A stretch of DNA of 64,000 nucleotides from Xanthomonas chitinilytica (GCF_026107455.2 NZ_JAPCHY010000011.1:1-64000), one strand, 5' to 3'. Shown: positions 27,521-39,375, counted from the first letter of the stretch. The notes: generated by a model not told the origin, from the letters alone. Program-made: numbers and translations.

Positions 27521-27662
27521 GGGATGTCGTCGGCCCGGGGTCGGCACAGGGTAGCGCGAGCGTGGCGGGCAGCGACAGCCGCCGCTTCCGCAAGCCTGCG
27601 GTGGTGTGGCGAATTTTCCGCCACCCATCTTGACAGCCTTGCCCGGCGCGGGCCGCCGTCGC

Positions 27663-27825
27663 TTATCCACAGCATTGCGCACCAACCATCCACATCCGCT
27701 GTGGACAAACCCGCGGGGATGCCGGTCATTTTTTCGCCACGCCGTGCAGGCCACCTGCCGACTCGGGCACTTGCATCGGTTTTCCACAGCTTTGCCGTGC
27801 CGCGCTCCACAGCGCGTGTGGACAA
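27663..27825. promoter_or_regulatory. Cluster of DnaA-box-like 9-mers
   Basis: Within 163 bases there are TTATCCACA (27663-27671, a perfect consensus box), TGTGGACAA (27700-27708 and 27817-27825) and TTTTCCACA (27780-27788), plus partial TCCACA sites near 27688 and 27806. The whole lies between pssA and the methyltransferase gene, with the last box 65 bases before that gene. This looks like a DnaA-binding or DnaA-controlled region. It is not the chromosomal origin as far as the flanking genes show. Confidence 0.55.
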
Positions 27826-27889
27826 GCGGCTATGCTTGCGCGCCGGACCAGCCATCGCCCGTCCCTGTCCTCCGCATCCTGGAACGACG

Positions 27890-28540
27890 ATGGAACTGAG
27901 CCCCGAACAACTGGCCGCGCAGCTGCGCCACCCTTCCGGCCCGCAGGCGCGGGCCGTCGCCGAGGGCATGAACCGCAGCAACGGCGCGCTCAACCACGCC
28001 GCGATCGAGCGGCTCGATGTCCGCCGCGGAGAATCCGTGCTGGAAATCGGTCCCGGCAACGCCGCCTTCGCCGCACGGTTGCTGCGGGCCGAGGGCACGC
28101 GCTACACCGGCGTGGATGCTTCCGCCGCCATGGTCGCCGCCGCCAACGACGCACTGCGTTCGCTCGGACTGGAAGGACGCGCGCGGGTGCTCCACGGCGA
28201 TTCGTCGGCGCTGCCGCTGGACAGCGGCCGTTACGACGCCGCGCTGTGCGTCAACACGCTCTACTTCTGGGAGCGACCCAGCGGGCACCTGCGCGAACTG
28301 GCACGGGTGCTGCGGCCGGGAGGACGCCTGTGCCTGGCCTTCGGCGATGCCGGCTTCATGCGCACCCTGCCGTTCGCCGCGCACGGCTTCCATCTGCACC
28401 CGCTGCCGGCGGTGGAAGCCGGGCTGCGGCAGGCGGGCTTCGCCGCCCCCGGGCATGCCTTGCATTGCGAGACCGGCACCAGCAACGACGGCCGCCGGGT
28501 GCACAAGCGCTTCCACCTGCTGCTGGCCAGCCGCGATTGA
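27890..28540 (+). CDS. SAM-dependent class I methyltransferase
   Basis: The 216-residue protein has the methyltransferase motif I V-L-E-I-G-P-G-N-A (about 51-59), the acidic motif II Y-T-G-V-D-A-S and the post-II L-P-L-D-S-G-R-Y-D, then R-V-L-R-P-G-G-R. It is the Methyltransf_11 (UbiE-like) type. The substrate cannot be told from sequence. It starts at ATG 27890 and ends 1 base before the converging Nudix gene. Confidence 0.85.
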   Translation: MELSPEQLAAQLRHPSGPQARAVAEGMNRSNGALNHAAIERLDVRRGESVLEIGPGNAAFAARLLRAEGTRYTGVDASAAMVAAANDALRSLGLEGRARVLHGDSSALPLDSGRYDAALCVNTLYFWERPSGHLRELARVLRPGGRLCLAFGDAGFMRTLPFAAHGFHLHPLPAVEAGLRQAGFAAPGHALHCETGTSNDGRRVHKRFHLLLASRD

Positions 28541-28541
28541 A

Positions 28542-29030
28542 CTACAGGCGCGCGTAGCTCCACGACTGCATGCGGCCGTCGCGGTACGGCATCACGCCAT
28601 GGAACGGGCGCGGATCGTCGTCGAACACCAGCGGCAGGAAATGCCGGTCGCCTTCCCACAGCGGCAGCGATTGCAGCCGGTCCAGCGCGACCCACTCCAG
28701 CGTGCCTTCCGGGTTGGCCTGCAGCGGCGTGCCGGTCCAGTCGTCGATGACGAACACGAAGGCGAACCAGTCCTCGCCCTGCTTGCCGAAGCCCGGCCAG
28801 CTGATGGTGCCGCGCAGCCGCGTACGCCCGCATTCGATCCCGGCTTCCTCGCGGATCTCGCGATGCATGCAGGCCAGCACGTCCTCCTGCGGCTCCACTT
28901 TCCCGCCCAGCCCGTTGTACTTGCCCAGATGGATGTCGCCGGGACGGGTATTGCGATGGATCATCAAGGCCTGCGAACCATCGGCGGACAGCACGTAACC
29001 CAGGGTGGCGAGGATCGGGGTATAGGGCAT
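28542..29030 (-). CDS. Nudix hydrolase (8-oxo-dGTP diphosphatase-like)
   Basis: The Nudix box is complete: G-G-K-V-E-P-Q-E-D-V-L-A-C-M-H-R-E-I-R-E-E-A-G (about 42-64). The 162-residue form from ATG 29030 is used; ATG 29045 adds five residues and neither has a strong ribosome site. The composition around the box (N-T-R-P-G-D-I-H-L-G-K-Y-N-G-L) resembles MTH1/MutT-like enzymes, which remove oxidised nucleotides. It converges with the methyltransferase gene. Confidence 0.85.
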   Translation of the reverse strand: MPYTPILATLGYVLSADGSQALMIHRNTRPGDIHLGKYNGLGGKVEPQEDVLACMHREIREEAGIECGRTRLRGTISWPGFGKQGEDWFAFVFVIDDWTGTPLQANPEGTLEWVALDRLQSLPLWEGDRHFLPLVFDDDPRPFHGVMPYRDGRMQSWSYARL

Positions 29031-29095
29031 CGGGAACGGACGCATCGGAACGGACGCAGAGTATGCCCGATCGCCGCCCGCGCCACGGCCGGGCG

Positions 29096-29602
29096 TCAAC
29101 GCACCAGCGTCAGCGGCATCCGCGCGCGCGCCACCGGCGCATCCAGCGGGCGCAGCGTGGCCACGCCATGGCCGCGCTCGGCCAGGTATTCCAGCCATTT
29201 GCCGAGGAAGGTGTTCATGCGCATGCGGTGGCTGATCAGCTCGTCGGCCGGCGGGTACATGCCCATCACGTCCTGCCAGCGGCGGCCGACGTAGCAATGG
29301 GTGGTTTCCACCTGGCGGGCATCGCAGTACAGGCGCACGTAGGCCGACGGATCGGGTTCGCCGGTCAGCGGGTCGCGCAGGTCGTAGGTCAGCCGCAGTT
29401 CGACCGTGTAGCGGTGGCACTCGATCACGTCCAGCCGCAGGTCCAGGCCGTCGCCGATCGAGGAGACATAGCTGCCGGCCGCCAGCCTGGCCGGCGCGAA
29501 CAGCCGGGTCAGGTGCAGGTAGTTCTCCGCGTACAGCCCCATCAGCCAGCCGAGGCGGCTGAGGCGGGGGATGCGGCCGGCGCGGGAAAGTATCGATGCC
29601 AT
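29096..29602 (-). CDS. DUF1249 family protein (YqiB-like)
   Basis: The 168-residue protein has the DUF1249 pattern: L-M-x-L-Y-x-x-N-Y-x-x-L near the start, V-I-E-C-H-R-Y-T-V-E-L, V-R-L-Y-C-D-A-R-Q-V-E-T, and M-R-M-N-T-F-L-G-K-W-L-E-Y-L. It is soluble. In many gammaproteobacteria it is encoded beside the Nudix protein NudF, and here it also neighbours a Nudix hydrolase gene. The function is not established. Confidence 0.85.
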   Translation of the reverse strand: MASILSRAGRIPRLSRLGWLMGLYAENYLHLTRLFAPARLAAGSYVSSIGDGLDLRLDVIECHRYTVELRLTYDLRDPLTGEPDPSAYVRLYCDARQVETTHCYVGRRWQDVMGMYPPADELISHRMRMNTFLGKWLEYLAERGHGVATLRPLDAPVARARMPLTLVR

Positions 29603-29671
29603 GGAGCGATCCTACACGCAGGACGCCGCCGGCGGTCGCGTCCGCGCGCAATTCCGATTCAGGGCGTCTTG

Positions 29672-30493
29672 TCAGAACATCTCGCGCTGCAGTCCCAGCG
29701 TGCCCAGCACCTTGCTGGAGATCTCCTCGATCGAGGTGTGGGTGGTGCTCAGGGTCGGGATCCGCTCCATCCGGAACATGGTCTCGGCCGCGGCCACCTC
29801 GCGCCGGCAGGTCTCGGCGCTGGCGTAGCGGGAATTGGGCCGCCGCTCCTGGCGGATCTGCTGCAGGCGCTCCGGGTCGATGGTCAGCCCGAACAGCTTC
29901 TTGCGGTACGGACGCAGCCGCGGCGGCAGGCGGTCCTGTTCCAGGTCCTCCTCGGTGAGCGGGTAGTTCGCCGCGCGCACCCCGTAGTGCAGCGCCAGGT
30001 AGATGCAGGTCGGCGTCTTGCCGGCGCGCGACACCGCCACCAGGATCACGTCGGCATCGTCGTAGGTCAGCGCGACGCCATCGTCGTGGGTCAGCGCGAA
30101 GTTCATCGCGTTGATGCGGCGGTGGTAGGTGTCGAAGTCCACCATGCCGTGGGCCTGGCCCACGCGGGCATGGCGGGCGGAGTTGAGCTCGGCCTCCAGC
30201 GGCCCGATGAACGGTGCGAACACGTCCAGGATCAATGCCCCGCTCTCGCCCAGGATCTGGCTCTGCTGCGGGTCCACGCAGGAGCTGATGACGATCGGGC
30301 GCACCTGGTAGCGCTCGCCGGCGGCGCGGATGCGCTGGCAGGCCTCGCGCGCCTTGTCCGGGTCGTCGACGAACGAAAGCCGGTCCGTGACGAAGCTGAA
30401 CCCGCTGAACTGGGTCAACAGGCTGTGGCCGATGGTCTCGGCGGTGATACCGGTGCCATCGGACACATAGAAGACCGGGCGTATTGCCGACAT
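29672..30493 (-). CDS. ppsR: PEP synthase regulatory protein (kinase/phosphorylase)
   Basis: The 273-residue protein starts at ATG 30493. It has the P-loop-like [11 protein letters not shown] (about 147-157) and the conserved N-terminal [11 protein letters not shown]. It phosphorylates and de-phosphorylates PEP synthase on a threonine using ADP and phosphate. It is divergent from ppsA, its target, sharing a 200-base regulatory region. Confidence 0.93.
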   Translation of the reverse strand: MSAIRPVFYVSDGTGITAETIGHSLLTQFSGFSFVTDRLSFVDDPDKAREACQRIRAAGERYQVRPIVISSCVDPQQSQILGESGALILDVFAPFIGPLEAELNSARHARVGQAHGMVDFDTYHRRINAMNFALTHDDGVALTYDDADVILVAVSRAGKTPTCIYLALHYGVRAANYPLTEEDLEQDRLPPRLRPYRKKLFGLTIDPERLQQIRQERRPNSRYASAETCRREVAAAETMFRMERIPTLSTTHTSIEEISSKVLGTLGLQREMF

Positions 30494-30693
30494 CGTCAGA
30501 TCCTTTGATTTCGGGGGATGGCCAGGATGCCGGCCTTTCGGGTTTGGGGACGGGTCACCCGGGAGACAAGCACAGGACATGGTGTGGTCACAAGCTTGTG
30601 CGGGCGCAGCTGTGCGCTGCATCATATCGGCTTCTTCCTACGGACGTGGCCATCAAAGCCCGCCTCGGGCGATGGCCAAACGGAGCATCGCGC
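30494..30693. promoter_or_regulatory. Divergent ppsR/ppsA regulatory region
   Basis: A 200-base intergenic segment between the two start codons must hold both promoters. I see no unambiguous -35/-10 pair. A small inverted element (CACAAGCTTGTG, 30592-30603) is a possible operator. Confidence 0.4.
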
Positions 30694-33069
<2,376 letters not shown>

Positions 33070-33090
33070 GTTCCCGCCCTCGGGACAGAC

Positions 33091-33120
33091 GAAACCCCGC
33101 CTCGGCGGGGTTTCGTTTTT
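33091..33120 (+). terminator. Terminator of ppsA
   Basis: A perfect 11-bp stem (GAAACCCCGCC with GGCGGGGTTTC; a 9-bp stem with a 4-base CTCG loop is the more stable reading) is followed by GTTTTT, 22 bases after the stop codon. Confidence 0.92.
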
Positions 33121-33147
33121 GCGGCTGCCGGTACGGTACCCGACAGG

Positions 33148-34284
33148 TCACTCCACCGCCGAAGTCTCGACCCGGGACGCCGTCTCCGACAGCGTCGGGT
33201 AATCGGTGAAGCCCGCCTCGCCGCCGCCAAAGAACGTCGGCTTGTCGGCCGGGTTCAACGGCAGGCCCTGACGCAGGCGCTCGGGCAGGTCCGGGTTGGC
33301 GATGAACGGCCGACCGAACGCGATCAGGTCGGCCCAGCCCCTGGCCAGCGCTTCCTCGGCGCGTTCGAGCGTGTACTTGCCGGCGTAGATCAGCGTGCCG
33401 CGGTAGATCATGCGCAGCGCCTCCTTGAACGCCGCCGGCATGACGGGCGCGTCCTCCCAATCGGCTTCGGCAATGTGCAGGTAGCCCACGCCAAGACCGT
33501 CGAGCAGGTGTGCGGCGGCCAGATAGGTCGCCTGCGGCGTGTCGTCCACCGCGCCCTGCAGCGTGGTCAGCGGCGCCAGGCGTACGCCGACGCGGGCAGC
33601 GCCGACTTCGGCCACCACCGCCTCCGCCACTTCGCGCAGGAAGCGCAGGCGGTTCTGCAGCGAGCCGCCGTAGCCGTCGGTGCGCAGGTTGGCCTGCGAG
33701 TCGATGAACTGGTTGATCAGGTAGCCATTGGCGCCGTGCAGCTCGACGCCATCGAAGCCGGCGGCGATGGCGTTGCGCGCGGCGGCGGCGTAGTCGCGCA
33801 CGATCTGCGCGATCTCGTCGACCTCCAGCGCACGCGGCATGGAGTGCTGCACCATCTCGCCGACCCCGGACAGCGGTCCCCTGCCCTGCGGATCGACGAA
33901 TACCTTGACGCCCTCGGCCAGCAGCGCCGAGGACGACACCGGTGCGGCGCCGTCCGGTTGCAGCGCGACGTGCGAGACACGGCCGACGTGCCAGAGCTGG
34001 GCGAAGATGCGGCCGCCGGCGGCATGCACCGCGTCGGTGACGCCACGCCAGCCGGCGACCTGCGCCGCGTCGTGGATGCCCGGGGTCCAGGCATAACCCT
34101 GGCCCTGCCGGCTGATCTGGGTGCCTTCGCCGACGATCAGGCCGGCCGAGGCGCGCTGCGCGTAGTAGCGGGCCATCAGCGGCGTGGCCACGTTGCCGGC
34201 CGCGGCACGCGAACGGGTCATCGGCGGCATCACGATGCGGTTGGGCAGCAGCAGCGTGCCCATGCGGTAGGGGGAGAACAACAT
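33148..34284 (-). CDS. Ene-reductase of the Old Yellow Enzyme family
   Basis: The 378-residue flavoprotein has the family blocks L-P-N-R-I-V-M-P-P-M-T-R-S (start), Q-L-W-H-V-G-R-V-S-H, G-F-D-G-V-E-L-H-G-A-N-G-Y-L-I-N-Q-F, and N-R-L-R-F-L-R-E-V. It uses FMN and NAD(P)H to reduce activated double bonds, as in NemA or the xenobiotic reductases. It lies immediately downstream (3 bases) of the SGNH hydrolase gene and is divergent from the LysR gene, which probably controls both. Confidence 0.9.
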   Translation of the reverse strand: MLFSPYRMGTLLLPNRIVMPPMTRSRAAAGNVATPLMARYYAQRASAGLIVGEGTQISRQGQGYAWTPGIHDAAQVAGWRGVTDAVHAAGGRIFAQLWHVGRVSHVALQPDGAAPVSSSALLAEGVKVFVDPQGRGPLSGVGEMVQHSMPRALEVDEIAQIVRDYAAAARNAIAAGFDGVELHGANGYLINQFIDSQANLRTDGYGGSLQNRLRFLREVAEAVVAEVGAARVGVRLAPLTTLQGAVDDTPQATYLAAAHLLDGLGVGYLHIAEADWEDAPVMPAAFKEALRMIYRGTLIYAGKYTLERAEEALARGWADLIAFGRPFIANPDLPERLRQGLPLNPADKPTFFGGGEAGFTDYPTLSETASRVETSAVE

Positions 34285-34287
34285 GCA

Positions 34288-35595
34288 TCACTCCTTGCGG
34301 GGGAAGAAAGTCCGTGCCGCGGCGTCCGCGTCGCCCAGCAAGGCGTCGAGATCGACCGCTTCGGCCAGGGCGCGGTTGCCGTCGTCGCCCGGATGCAGGC
34401 GGTCGCCGGAATCGAAACGCGCCAGCAACCGGCCGGGATGGGCCGGATCGCGCAGCGCCGCGTCGGCGTCGATCACCGCATCGAATGCGCCGCCGTAGCG
34501 GATCCAGTCGTTGACCCGACGGCGCAGCGCGTCCTTGTCGGGGTGGTAATAGGTGTCCAGCGGCGTGCCGGGCAAGGCGCCTTCGAACGGGGTCAAGGTC
34601 ACGCCGACCGCACGCACGCCATGGCGGTGCGCCTGCGCGATCAGTTGCCGGTAACCGGCCGTCATCGCTTCCAGCGTGGGCCGCGGCTGATCGGGGGCGA
34701 AAGCCGTGCCCGGCCAGGCGATGTCGTTGATGCCCACCATCACCACCACGCTGCGCACGCCGGGCTGGGCCAGCACGTCGCGCTGCAGTCGCGCCAGCGC
34801 GCTGTCGCCCATGCCGTCGCTGAGCAGGCGGCCACCGGAGATGCCGGCATTGATCACCGCCACGCCCTTCGGTGCCAGTCGTTCGGCGAGCAGGTCCGGC
34901 CAGCGGCTGTCGCGATCCAGGCTGGCGCCGGCACCGTCGCTGATCGAGTCGCCGATCACCGCGACGGCCTGCGCAGGCACCCCGGCGTCCACCTCGATAC
35001 CCGCCAGCAGCAGGCGCGCGGTGGTGGCCTGCGTGCCGGGCGCGCCGAGGTCGAGGCGGGTGGCGGCCGTCCGCTCGCCGGCGACGATCCAGCCGGTCTG
35101 CCGGCCATCCCAGTGGAAGCCGGTCACCGCGGCCGGACCGGGCACGTACACACTGACCGTGACGCGGCCCAGCGCCGGCACCGGCAGTTCCACCGGATCG
35201 CTGACCAGTGGTGCGCCGGCCGCCATCGTGGCCTGCGGCTGCCCGGCGAACGTCAGCGTGCGGACGCTGCCGGGCACCGTCGCGCCATCGGCGGCGGGCA
35301 GCGCGACGGTCGCCCTGCCGATGCCCAGCGGCTGCCGGCCGTAGGCGTTGGACAACACCACGCGGATGCGCGACCCGCCCAGGCTGAGCCGCGCGACCTG
35401 GCGCACGGTCTGCGCCTCCAGCTGCGCCGGCACATTGGTCGGGAACAGGAATTCCTGCCCCCAGACCGGCTGCGGGCTGGCGCTCCAGCTGCCGACCCAG
35501 TGGGTCGGTGCGACCGGCCCGGCGGCACGGATCGGTGCGGACATCAGGGCGGCGGCAACCAGTGCGGTCGCGGCAACGGGGAGGCTGACCTTCAT
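34288..35595 (-). CDS. Secreted SGNH/GDSL hydrolase
   Basis: ATG 35595 gives a signal peptide (A-A-T-A-L-V-A-A-A-L-M-S-A-P-I-R-A). After a beta-rich N-terminal domain (about residues 25-190) comes the SGNH fold: G-D-S-I-S-D-G-A-G (block I), N-A-G-I-S-G-G, V-G-I-N-D-I-A-W (block III) and D-R-L-H-P-G-D (block V with Asp/His). The 435 residues and the two-domain build resemble secreted esterases and lipases of the GDSL type. Its natural substrate is unknown. Precedes the ene-reductase gene on the same transcript. Confidence 0.88.
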   Translation of the reverse strand: MKVSLPVAATALVAAALMSAPIRAAGPVAPTHWVGSWSASPQPVWGQEFLFPTNVPAQLEAQTVRQVARLSLGGSRIRVVLSNAYGRQPLGIGRATVALPAADGATVPGSVRTLTFAGQPQATMAAGAPLVSDPVELPVPALGRVTVSVYVPGPAAVTGFHWDGRQTGWIVAGERTAATRLDLGAPGTQATTARLLLAGIEVDAGVPAQAVAVIGDSISDGAGASLDRDSRWPDLLAERLAPKGVAVINAGISGGRLLSDGMGDSALARLQRDVLAQPGVRSVVVMVGINDIAWPGTAFAPDQPRPTLEAMTAGYRQLIAQAHRHGVRAVGVTLTPFEGALPGTPLDTYYHPDKDALRRRVNDWIRYGGAFDAVIDADAALRDPAHPGRLLARFDSGDRLHPGDDGNRALAEAVDLDALLGDADAAARTFFPRKE

Positions 35596-35705
35596 CGGGC
35601 GGAGTCGTCGGTGAATGGGGATTCCATGATGAATCCGGGGCGCACCGTGGACTAGACTGCCTCCTGTCAAAACATTTGTGACCTGAACTCAACAAGGAGT
35701 CCGGC

Positions 35706-36617
35706 GTGGCCCGCCTCGACGTCAACCGCTCCGGCGAGCTGGAAGTGTTCGCCCGGGTCATCGAACTGGGCGGTTTTTCCGCCGCCGCCCGCGCCTTCGG
35801 CATGACCCCGTCGGCCGTGAGCAAGCTGGTCGCGCGGCTCGAACAGCGGCTCGGCACCCGCCTGGTGAACCGTTCCACCCGCCAGCTGCAGCTCACCGCC
35901 GAAGGTTGCGCCTTCTACGAGCGCGGGGTACGCATCCTGGCCGACCTGGATGAAGCCGAGCGTTGCGCCAGCGTGCACGGCACCCCGCGCGGACGGCTGC
36001 GGGTGAATGCCAACGTACCGTTCGGCCACCATTTCCTGCTACCGCTGGCGCCCCGCTTCCTGGCGCAGTACCCGGACGTCAGCCTGGACATCACCCTCAG
36101 CGACGAGGTGATCGACCTGCTCGAACAGCGCACCGACGTGGCCGTCCGCGCCGGGCCGCTGAAGGACTCCCGGCTGGTCGCGCGTCGGCTGGGGCAGACC
36201 CGCCTGGTGGTGGTCGCCGCGCCGTCGTACCTGGAACGCCACGGCCTGCCGACCCACCCGGACCAGCTGGCCTCGCACAACCTGCTCACCACCGGGCATG
36301 CCCGCGCGCGGCCGGGCTGGCCGATGCGCCAGGGGGAACGCGAGTGGATGGTGATTCCCGCCGGCAACGCCCAGGCCAGCGATGGCGAAGCCCTGCACCG
36401 GCTGGCCCTGGCCGGGCTCGGCCTGACCCGGCTGGCTGCGTTCCAGGCCCGCGAGGACATCGCCGCCGGACGCCTGGTGCCGGTGCTGGAGGAGTGGAAC
36501 CCCGGCGACATCGAAGAGATCCACGCCGTGTTCGTCGGCCAGGGCGGCCACCTGCCGCTGCGCGTGCGCGCGTTCCTGGATTTCCTCGCCGAACAGGTGC
36601 GGATCGACGCGGATTGA
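35706..36617 (+). CDS. LysR-type regulator, divergent from hydrolase/ene-reductase operon
   Basis: GTG 35706 follows an AAGGAG site. The 303-residue protein has the LTTR winged helix (S-A-A-A-R-A-F-G-M-T-P-S-A-V-S-K-L-V) and an effector domain. The 110-base gap to the SGNH gene holds candidate LysR T-N11-A sites. LTTRs next to Old Yellow Enzymes often respond to electrophiles. Its own C-terminus ends 17 bases before the convergent EcsC gene. Confidence 0.9.
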   Translation: MARLDVNRSGELEVFARVIELGGFSAAARAFGMTPSAVSKLVARLEQRLGTRLVNRSTRQLQLTAEGCAFYERGVRILADLDEAERCASVHGTPRGRLRVNANVPFGHHFLLPLAPRFLAQYPDVSLDITLSDEVIDLLEQRTDVAVRAGPLKDSRLVARRLGQTRLVVVAAPSYLERHGLPTHPDQLASHNLLTTGHARARPGWPMRQGEREWMVIPAGNAQASDGEALHRLALAGLGLTRLAAFQAREDIAAGRLVPVLEEWNPGDIEEIHAVFVGQGGHLPLRVRAFLDFLAEQVRIDAD

Positions 36618-36633
36618 GCGGCAGCGCCGCCGC

Positions 36634-37464
36634 TCAGCGCTGCCCCGCCAGCCGGTCGTACGCCGCGCGCACGCGCTCGTAGCCGTACCGTCGCTCCAGC
36701 CGGCGCACGATGAAATGCCCGCGCGCCATGTCCTGGTAGTAGTCGGTGAACATGGTGTTCAAGGTCGCGCCCGCCACCGCGCCGACGATCGGCACCGCCT
36801 GCGCGGCGAACTTCTCCGTCACCACCACGCCGAACCGCGCCGCGACCTTCTCGACGACCTTGGCCAGCCATTTCCCGGCTTCCTTCGGCCCCAGCCCGAG
36901 CACCAGCCTGGAGCCGCCCCTGGCCGCGCCGCCGGCCAGTTCGGCCGACAGGTGCCGCATCACCTCGGTGGTGAAGCCGCGGGCGAGGTAGTAGCCGGTT
37001 TCGCTGGCGTCGTCCTTGCTGGAATTGCCGCCCAGCGCGAACACCTCCAGGCAGGCCTGCTTGGTCGCGAACTCGGCCAGGTCGAAGCCTTCGCTGCGCG
37101 CCACGTCCGCCACCGAACGCATCATGATCGTGGTCGAGACCGGCAGCTCGACGAACAACGCGGCGAACCCGAACGCGCCACCAAGCGCGCCGGAAGTGGC
37201 GGCCGCCAGCTTGTGCAGCCGGGTCGATGCCGCCTTGCCGGGCGTCTTGTCCATGCTCCACAGCGCGGCCTCGGCCGACTTGAACAGCGCCGCCTCGGTA
37301 GCCCCGTTGATCCGCGCCGATACCGCGGACGGCAGCTTCCTCACCGCGAATTCGAGCGGCGAACCAATCAGGTTGGCCATCCGCGCGGTGAGGGTCGGCG
37401 CCTCCAGCAGGCCGACGGCGCGTTGCAGGTCGGAAAGATCCTGCGGCGAATCCTCGATATCCAT
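36634..37464 (-). CDS. EcsC family protein
   Basis: The 276-residue protein shows the EcsC pattern: many glycine- and alanine-rich helices (G-G-A-F-G-F-A-A-L-F-V-E-L-P-V-S-T-T-I-M-M), C-L-E-V-F-A-L-G-G, and a late P-I-V-G-A-V-A-G-A-T-L-N. Amphipathic rather than clearly transmembrane segments suggest membrane association. In other bacteria EcsC proteins are poorly understood. It ends close to the LysR gene (convergent). Confidence 0.82.
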   Translation of the reverse strand: MDIEDSPQDLSDLQRAVGLLEAPTLTARMANLIGSPLEFAVRKLPSAVSARINGATEAALFKSAEAALWSMDKTPGKAASTRLHKLAAATSGALGGAFGFAALFVELPVSTTIMMRSVADVARSEGFDLAEFATKQACLEVFALGGNSSKDDASETGYYLARGFTTEVMRHLSAELAGGAARGGSRLVLGLGPKEAGKWLAKVVEKVAARFGVVVTEKFAAQAVPIVGAVAGATLNTMFTDYYQDMARGHFIVRRLERRYGYERVRAAYDRLAGQR

Positions 37465-37484
37465 GCGCGATCCCGGGCGGGCGC

Positions 37485-38060
37485 CTACGCCGTTTCCGGC
37501 AGGCCGGCCAGCGCGCCCATGAAACCGCGGTAGTGGCGCATTTCGGCGATCGAGTCATGCACGTCGCTGAGTGCGGTGTGGCTGGAAGTCTTGCTCACCC
37601 CGGCGGCGACCGACGGCGCCCAGCGCCGCGCCAGCTCCTTGATGGTGGAGACGTCCAGGTTGCGGTAGTGGAAGTACTTCTCCAGCCGCGGCATCTGCCG
37701 GTGCAGGAAGCGCCGGTCCTGGCAGATCGAGTTGCCGCACATCGGCGAGGCGCCGGCCGCGACCCACTGCGCCAGGAAGGCGACGGTCTGCGCCTCGGCC
37801 TGCGCCATCGTCACCTGGCTGTCGAGCACCCGCTGCCACAGGCCGGAGCGTCGATGCTGGTTGCGGTTCCACTCGTCCATCGCCTCCAGCGTCTCCAGCG
37901 GATGGGCGATGGCGAATTCCGGCCCCTCGGCCAGCACGTTGAGCTGCGCGTCGGTGACGACGGTGGCGACCTCGATGATCGAATCGTTGTCGGTATCCAG
38001 CCCGGTCATCTCCAGATCGATCCAGATCAGCCGGTCGTTGCCTGCACGGTTTTCCGCCAT
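37485..38060 (-). CDS. orn: Oligoribonuclease
   Basis: ATG 38060 gives 191 residues. The DEDDh exonuclease core is visible: [11 protein letters not shown] near the start, C-Q-D-R-R-F-L in the middle, H-Y-R-N-L-D-V-S-T and [10 protein letters not shown] at the end. It degrades short RNA oligomers to mononucleotides, including pGpG from cyclic di-GMP turnover, and is usually essential in this group. Confidence 0.95.
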   Translation of the reverse strand: MAENRAGNDRLIWIDLEMTGLDTDNDSIIEVATVVTDAQLNVLAEGPEFAIAHPLETLEAMDEWNRNQHRRSGLWQRVLDSQVTMAQAEAQTVAFLAQWVAAGASPMCGNSICQDRRFLHRQMPRLEKYFHYRNLDVSTIKELARRWAPSVAAGVSKTSSHTALSDVHDSIAEMRHYRGFMGALAGLPETA

Positions 38061-38149
38061 GTCGCGCCTCTTGCTGGGGCCGCCGGACAGCGCCGGCAGC
38101 CGTTCATGAAAGGACGACATGATACGCCGCCACGGACGCGGCCCCGGCG

Positions 38150-38821
38150 TCAGGACGGAAGCGGCGGCTTGCCGCGCTTGGCGCGGAAATAATTGGTCAG
38201 GCGGGTGCCGGCCTCCTGCGCCAGCACCCCGCCGCGCACGTCCACGCGGTGGTTGTGGCGCGGATCGGCCACCAGGTCGAACACGCTGCCGCAGGCGCCG
38301 GTCTTCGGATCGGTCGCGGCGAACACCAGCCGCGCGATACGCGCATGCACCAGCGCCATCGCGCACATCGCGCACGGCTCCAGCGTCACGTACAGGGTGC
38401 TGCCGACCAGGCGATGGTTGCCCAGCCGCTGCCCGGCCTGGCGCATCGCCACGATCTCCGCGTGCGCGCTGGGATCGTGGCTGGCGATGTTGAGGTTCCA
38501 GCCCTCGCCCAGCAGCGTGCCGTCGGCGCCGACCAACACCGCGCCCACCGGGATCTCGTCGAACTCGCGCTGCGCACGGTCGGCCAGCGCCAGTGCATGC
38601 TGCATCCAGCGCTCGTCCTCATCCTCGCGAAGAGTTGCCCCGGAAACATCCGGCCCCATTCCGGCATCCGGTTCCGTGGCCGACGACCGCACGCGCGGAC
38701 GCGCGTCCCCGCCCTGCCCGCCATCCGCTTCGTTCTGCCCGGTCATCGAAGAATCCGCTGCACCGGCCTGCGACCCGGGTGGCGCCGGCGCAGCAGGCGA
38801 TGTCCTGTTCCCGCTGTTCAT
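38150..38821 (-). CDS. tadA: tRNA-specific adenosine deaminase
   Basis: The cytidine-deaminase-like core is intact: H-A-E-I-V-A-M (catalytic Glu) and P-C-A-M-C (zinc cysteines). TadA makes inosine at position 34 of tRNA-Arg(ACG). Family members are about 160-170 residues. Here an N-terminal region of about 60-75 residues, Gly/Pro/Asp-rich and low complexity, precedes the core. I chose ATG 38821 because AAGGTG sits 4 bases before it; ATG 38866 and later ATGs (38746, 38662) are alternatives, the last giving a normal-sized enzyme. Confidence 0.88.
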   Translation of the reverse strand: MNSGNRTSPAAPAPPGSQAGAADSSMTGQNEADGGQGGDARPRVRSSATEPDAGMGPDVSGATLREDEDERWMQHALALADRAQREFDEIPVGAVLVGADGTLLGEGWNLNIASHDPSAHAEIVAMRQAGQRLGNHRLVGSTLYVTLEPCAMCAMALVHARIARLVFAATDPKTGACGSVFDLVADPRHNHRVDVRGGVLAQEAGTRLTNYFRAKRGKPPLPS

Positions 38822-39162
38822 GCCCACCTTGTGCCCGCTGCCTGGAAGATGCGCCATTTTCGCCAAATTCCCCGGCGGCGACCACCGCGCGGCTCCCGTA
38901 CAGAGACGTCATCCCGCAGATGGCCGGAGCGCCGCCGCCCATCGGGGCATCCGTGCATGAAACGCAGCGAAAGCCGGAGGCAACGATCCCACGCCATTCG
39001 TGACACACTGCGCGCGCCTTCGTGGGCTGTCGTCGATCATCCGGCGCCATCCTGCTGAACGCTTCGCCGACCAGGTTCAGTCCCGCCACCAGAGAACACA
39101 GTGCAGTCACGACAGGAAGACCACTGTGGCCTGGCGATGAATCCATCGCACTGGAGTGCAAG

Positions 39163-39321
39163 ATGACTGATACCAAGACCAATACCAATCCCAACCCGCA
39201 GAAGCCGGCGGTCGATGATCCCAAGCAGGATCAGGGCAAGCAGCAGCAGGCGATGGAACGCCAGGACAAGGAAGCCAAGGAAAAGCTGGCCAATGAAGGC
39301 GGCAAGCAACACGCGAAGTAA
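39163..39321 (+). CDS. Small highly hydrophilic protein (52 aa)
   Basis: ATG 39163 follows GGAGTGCAAG. The protein is nearly all polar (repeating T-N-x-N-P, then K-Q-D-Q-G-K-Q-Q-Q and K-E-A-K-E-K), without hydrophobic core. It is probably disordered, like small stress-associated proteins. No known family is recognised. Followed by a terminator, so transcribed alone or with little read-through. Confidence 0.6.
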   Translation: MTDTKTNTNPNPQKPAVDDPKQDQGKQQQAMERQDKEAKEKLANEGGKQHAK

Positions 39322-39343
39322 CCGACCCGGTTGCTGGTCATGG

Positions 39344-39375
39344 AGGGCTGCGCTTGCATGCGCGGCCCTTTTTGT
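39344..39375 (+). terminator. Terminator after the small hydrophilic protein
   Basis: AGGGCTGCGC (39344-39353) and GCGCGGCCCT (39360-39369) form a stem with one T-G pair and are followed by TTTTTG. Confidence 0.8.

Noticed and set aside
27663..27825. Chromosomal replication origin
   Set aside because: DnaA-like boxes are present, but dnaA, dnaN, rpmH or an AT-rich unwinding element are not, and the phage att/dif site points to the terminus half.
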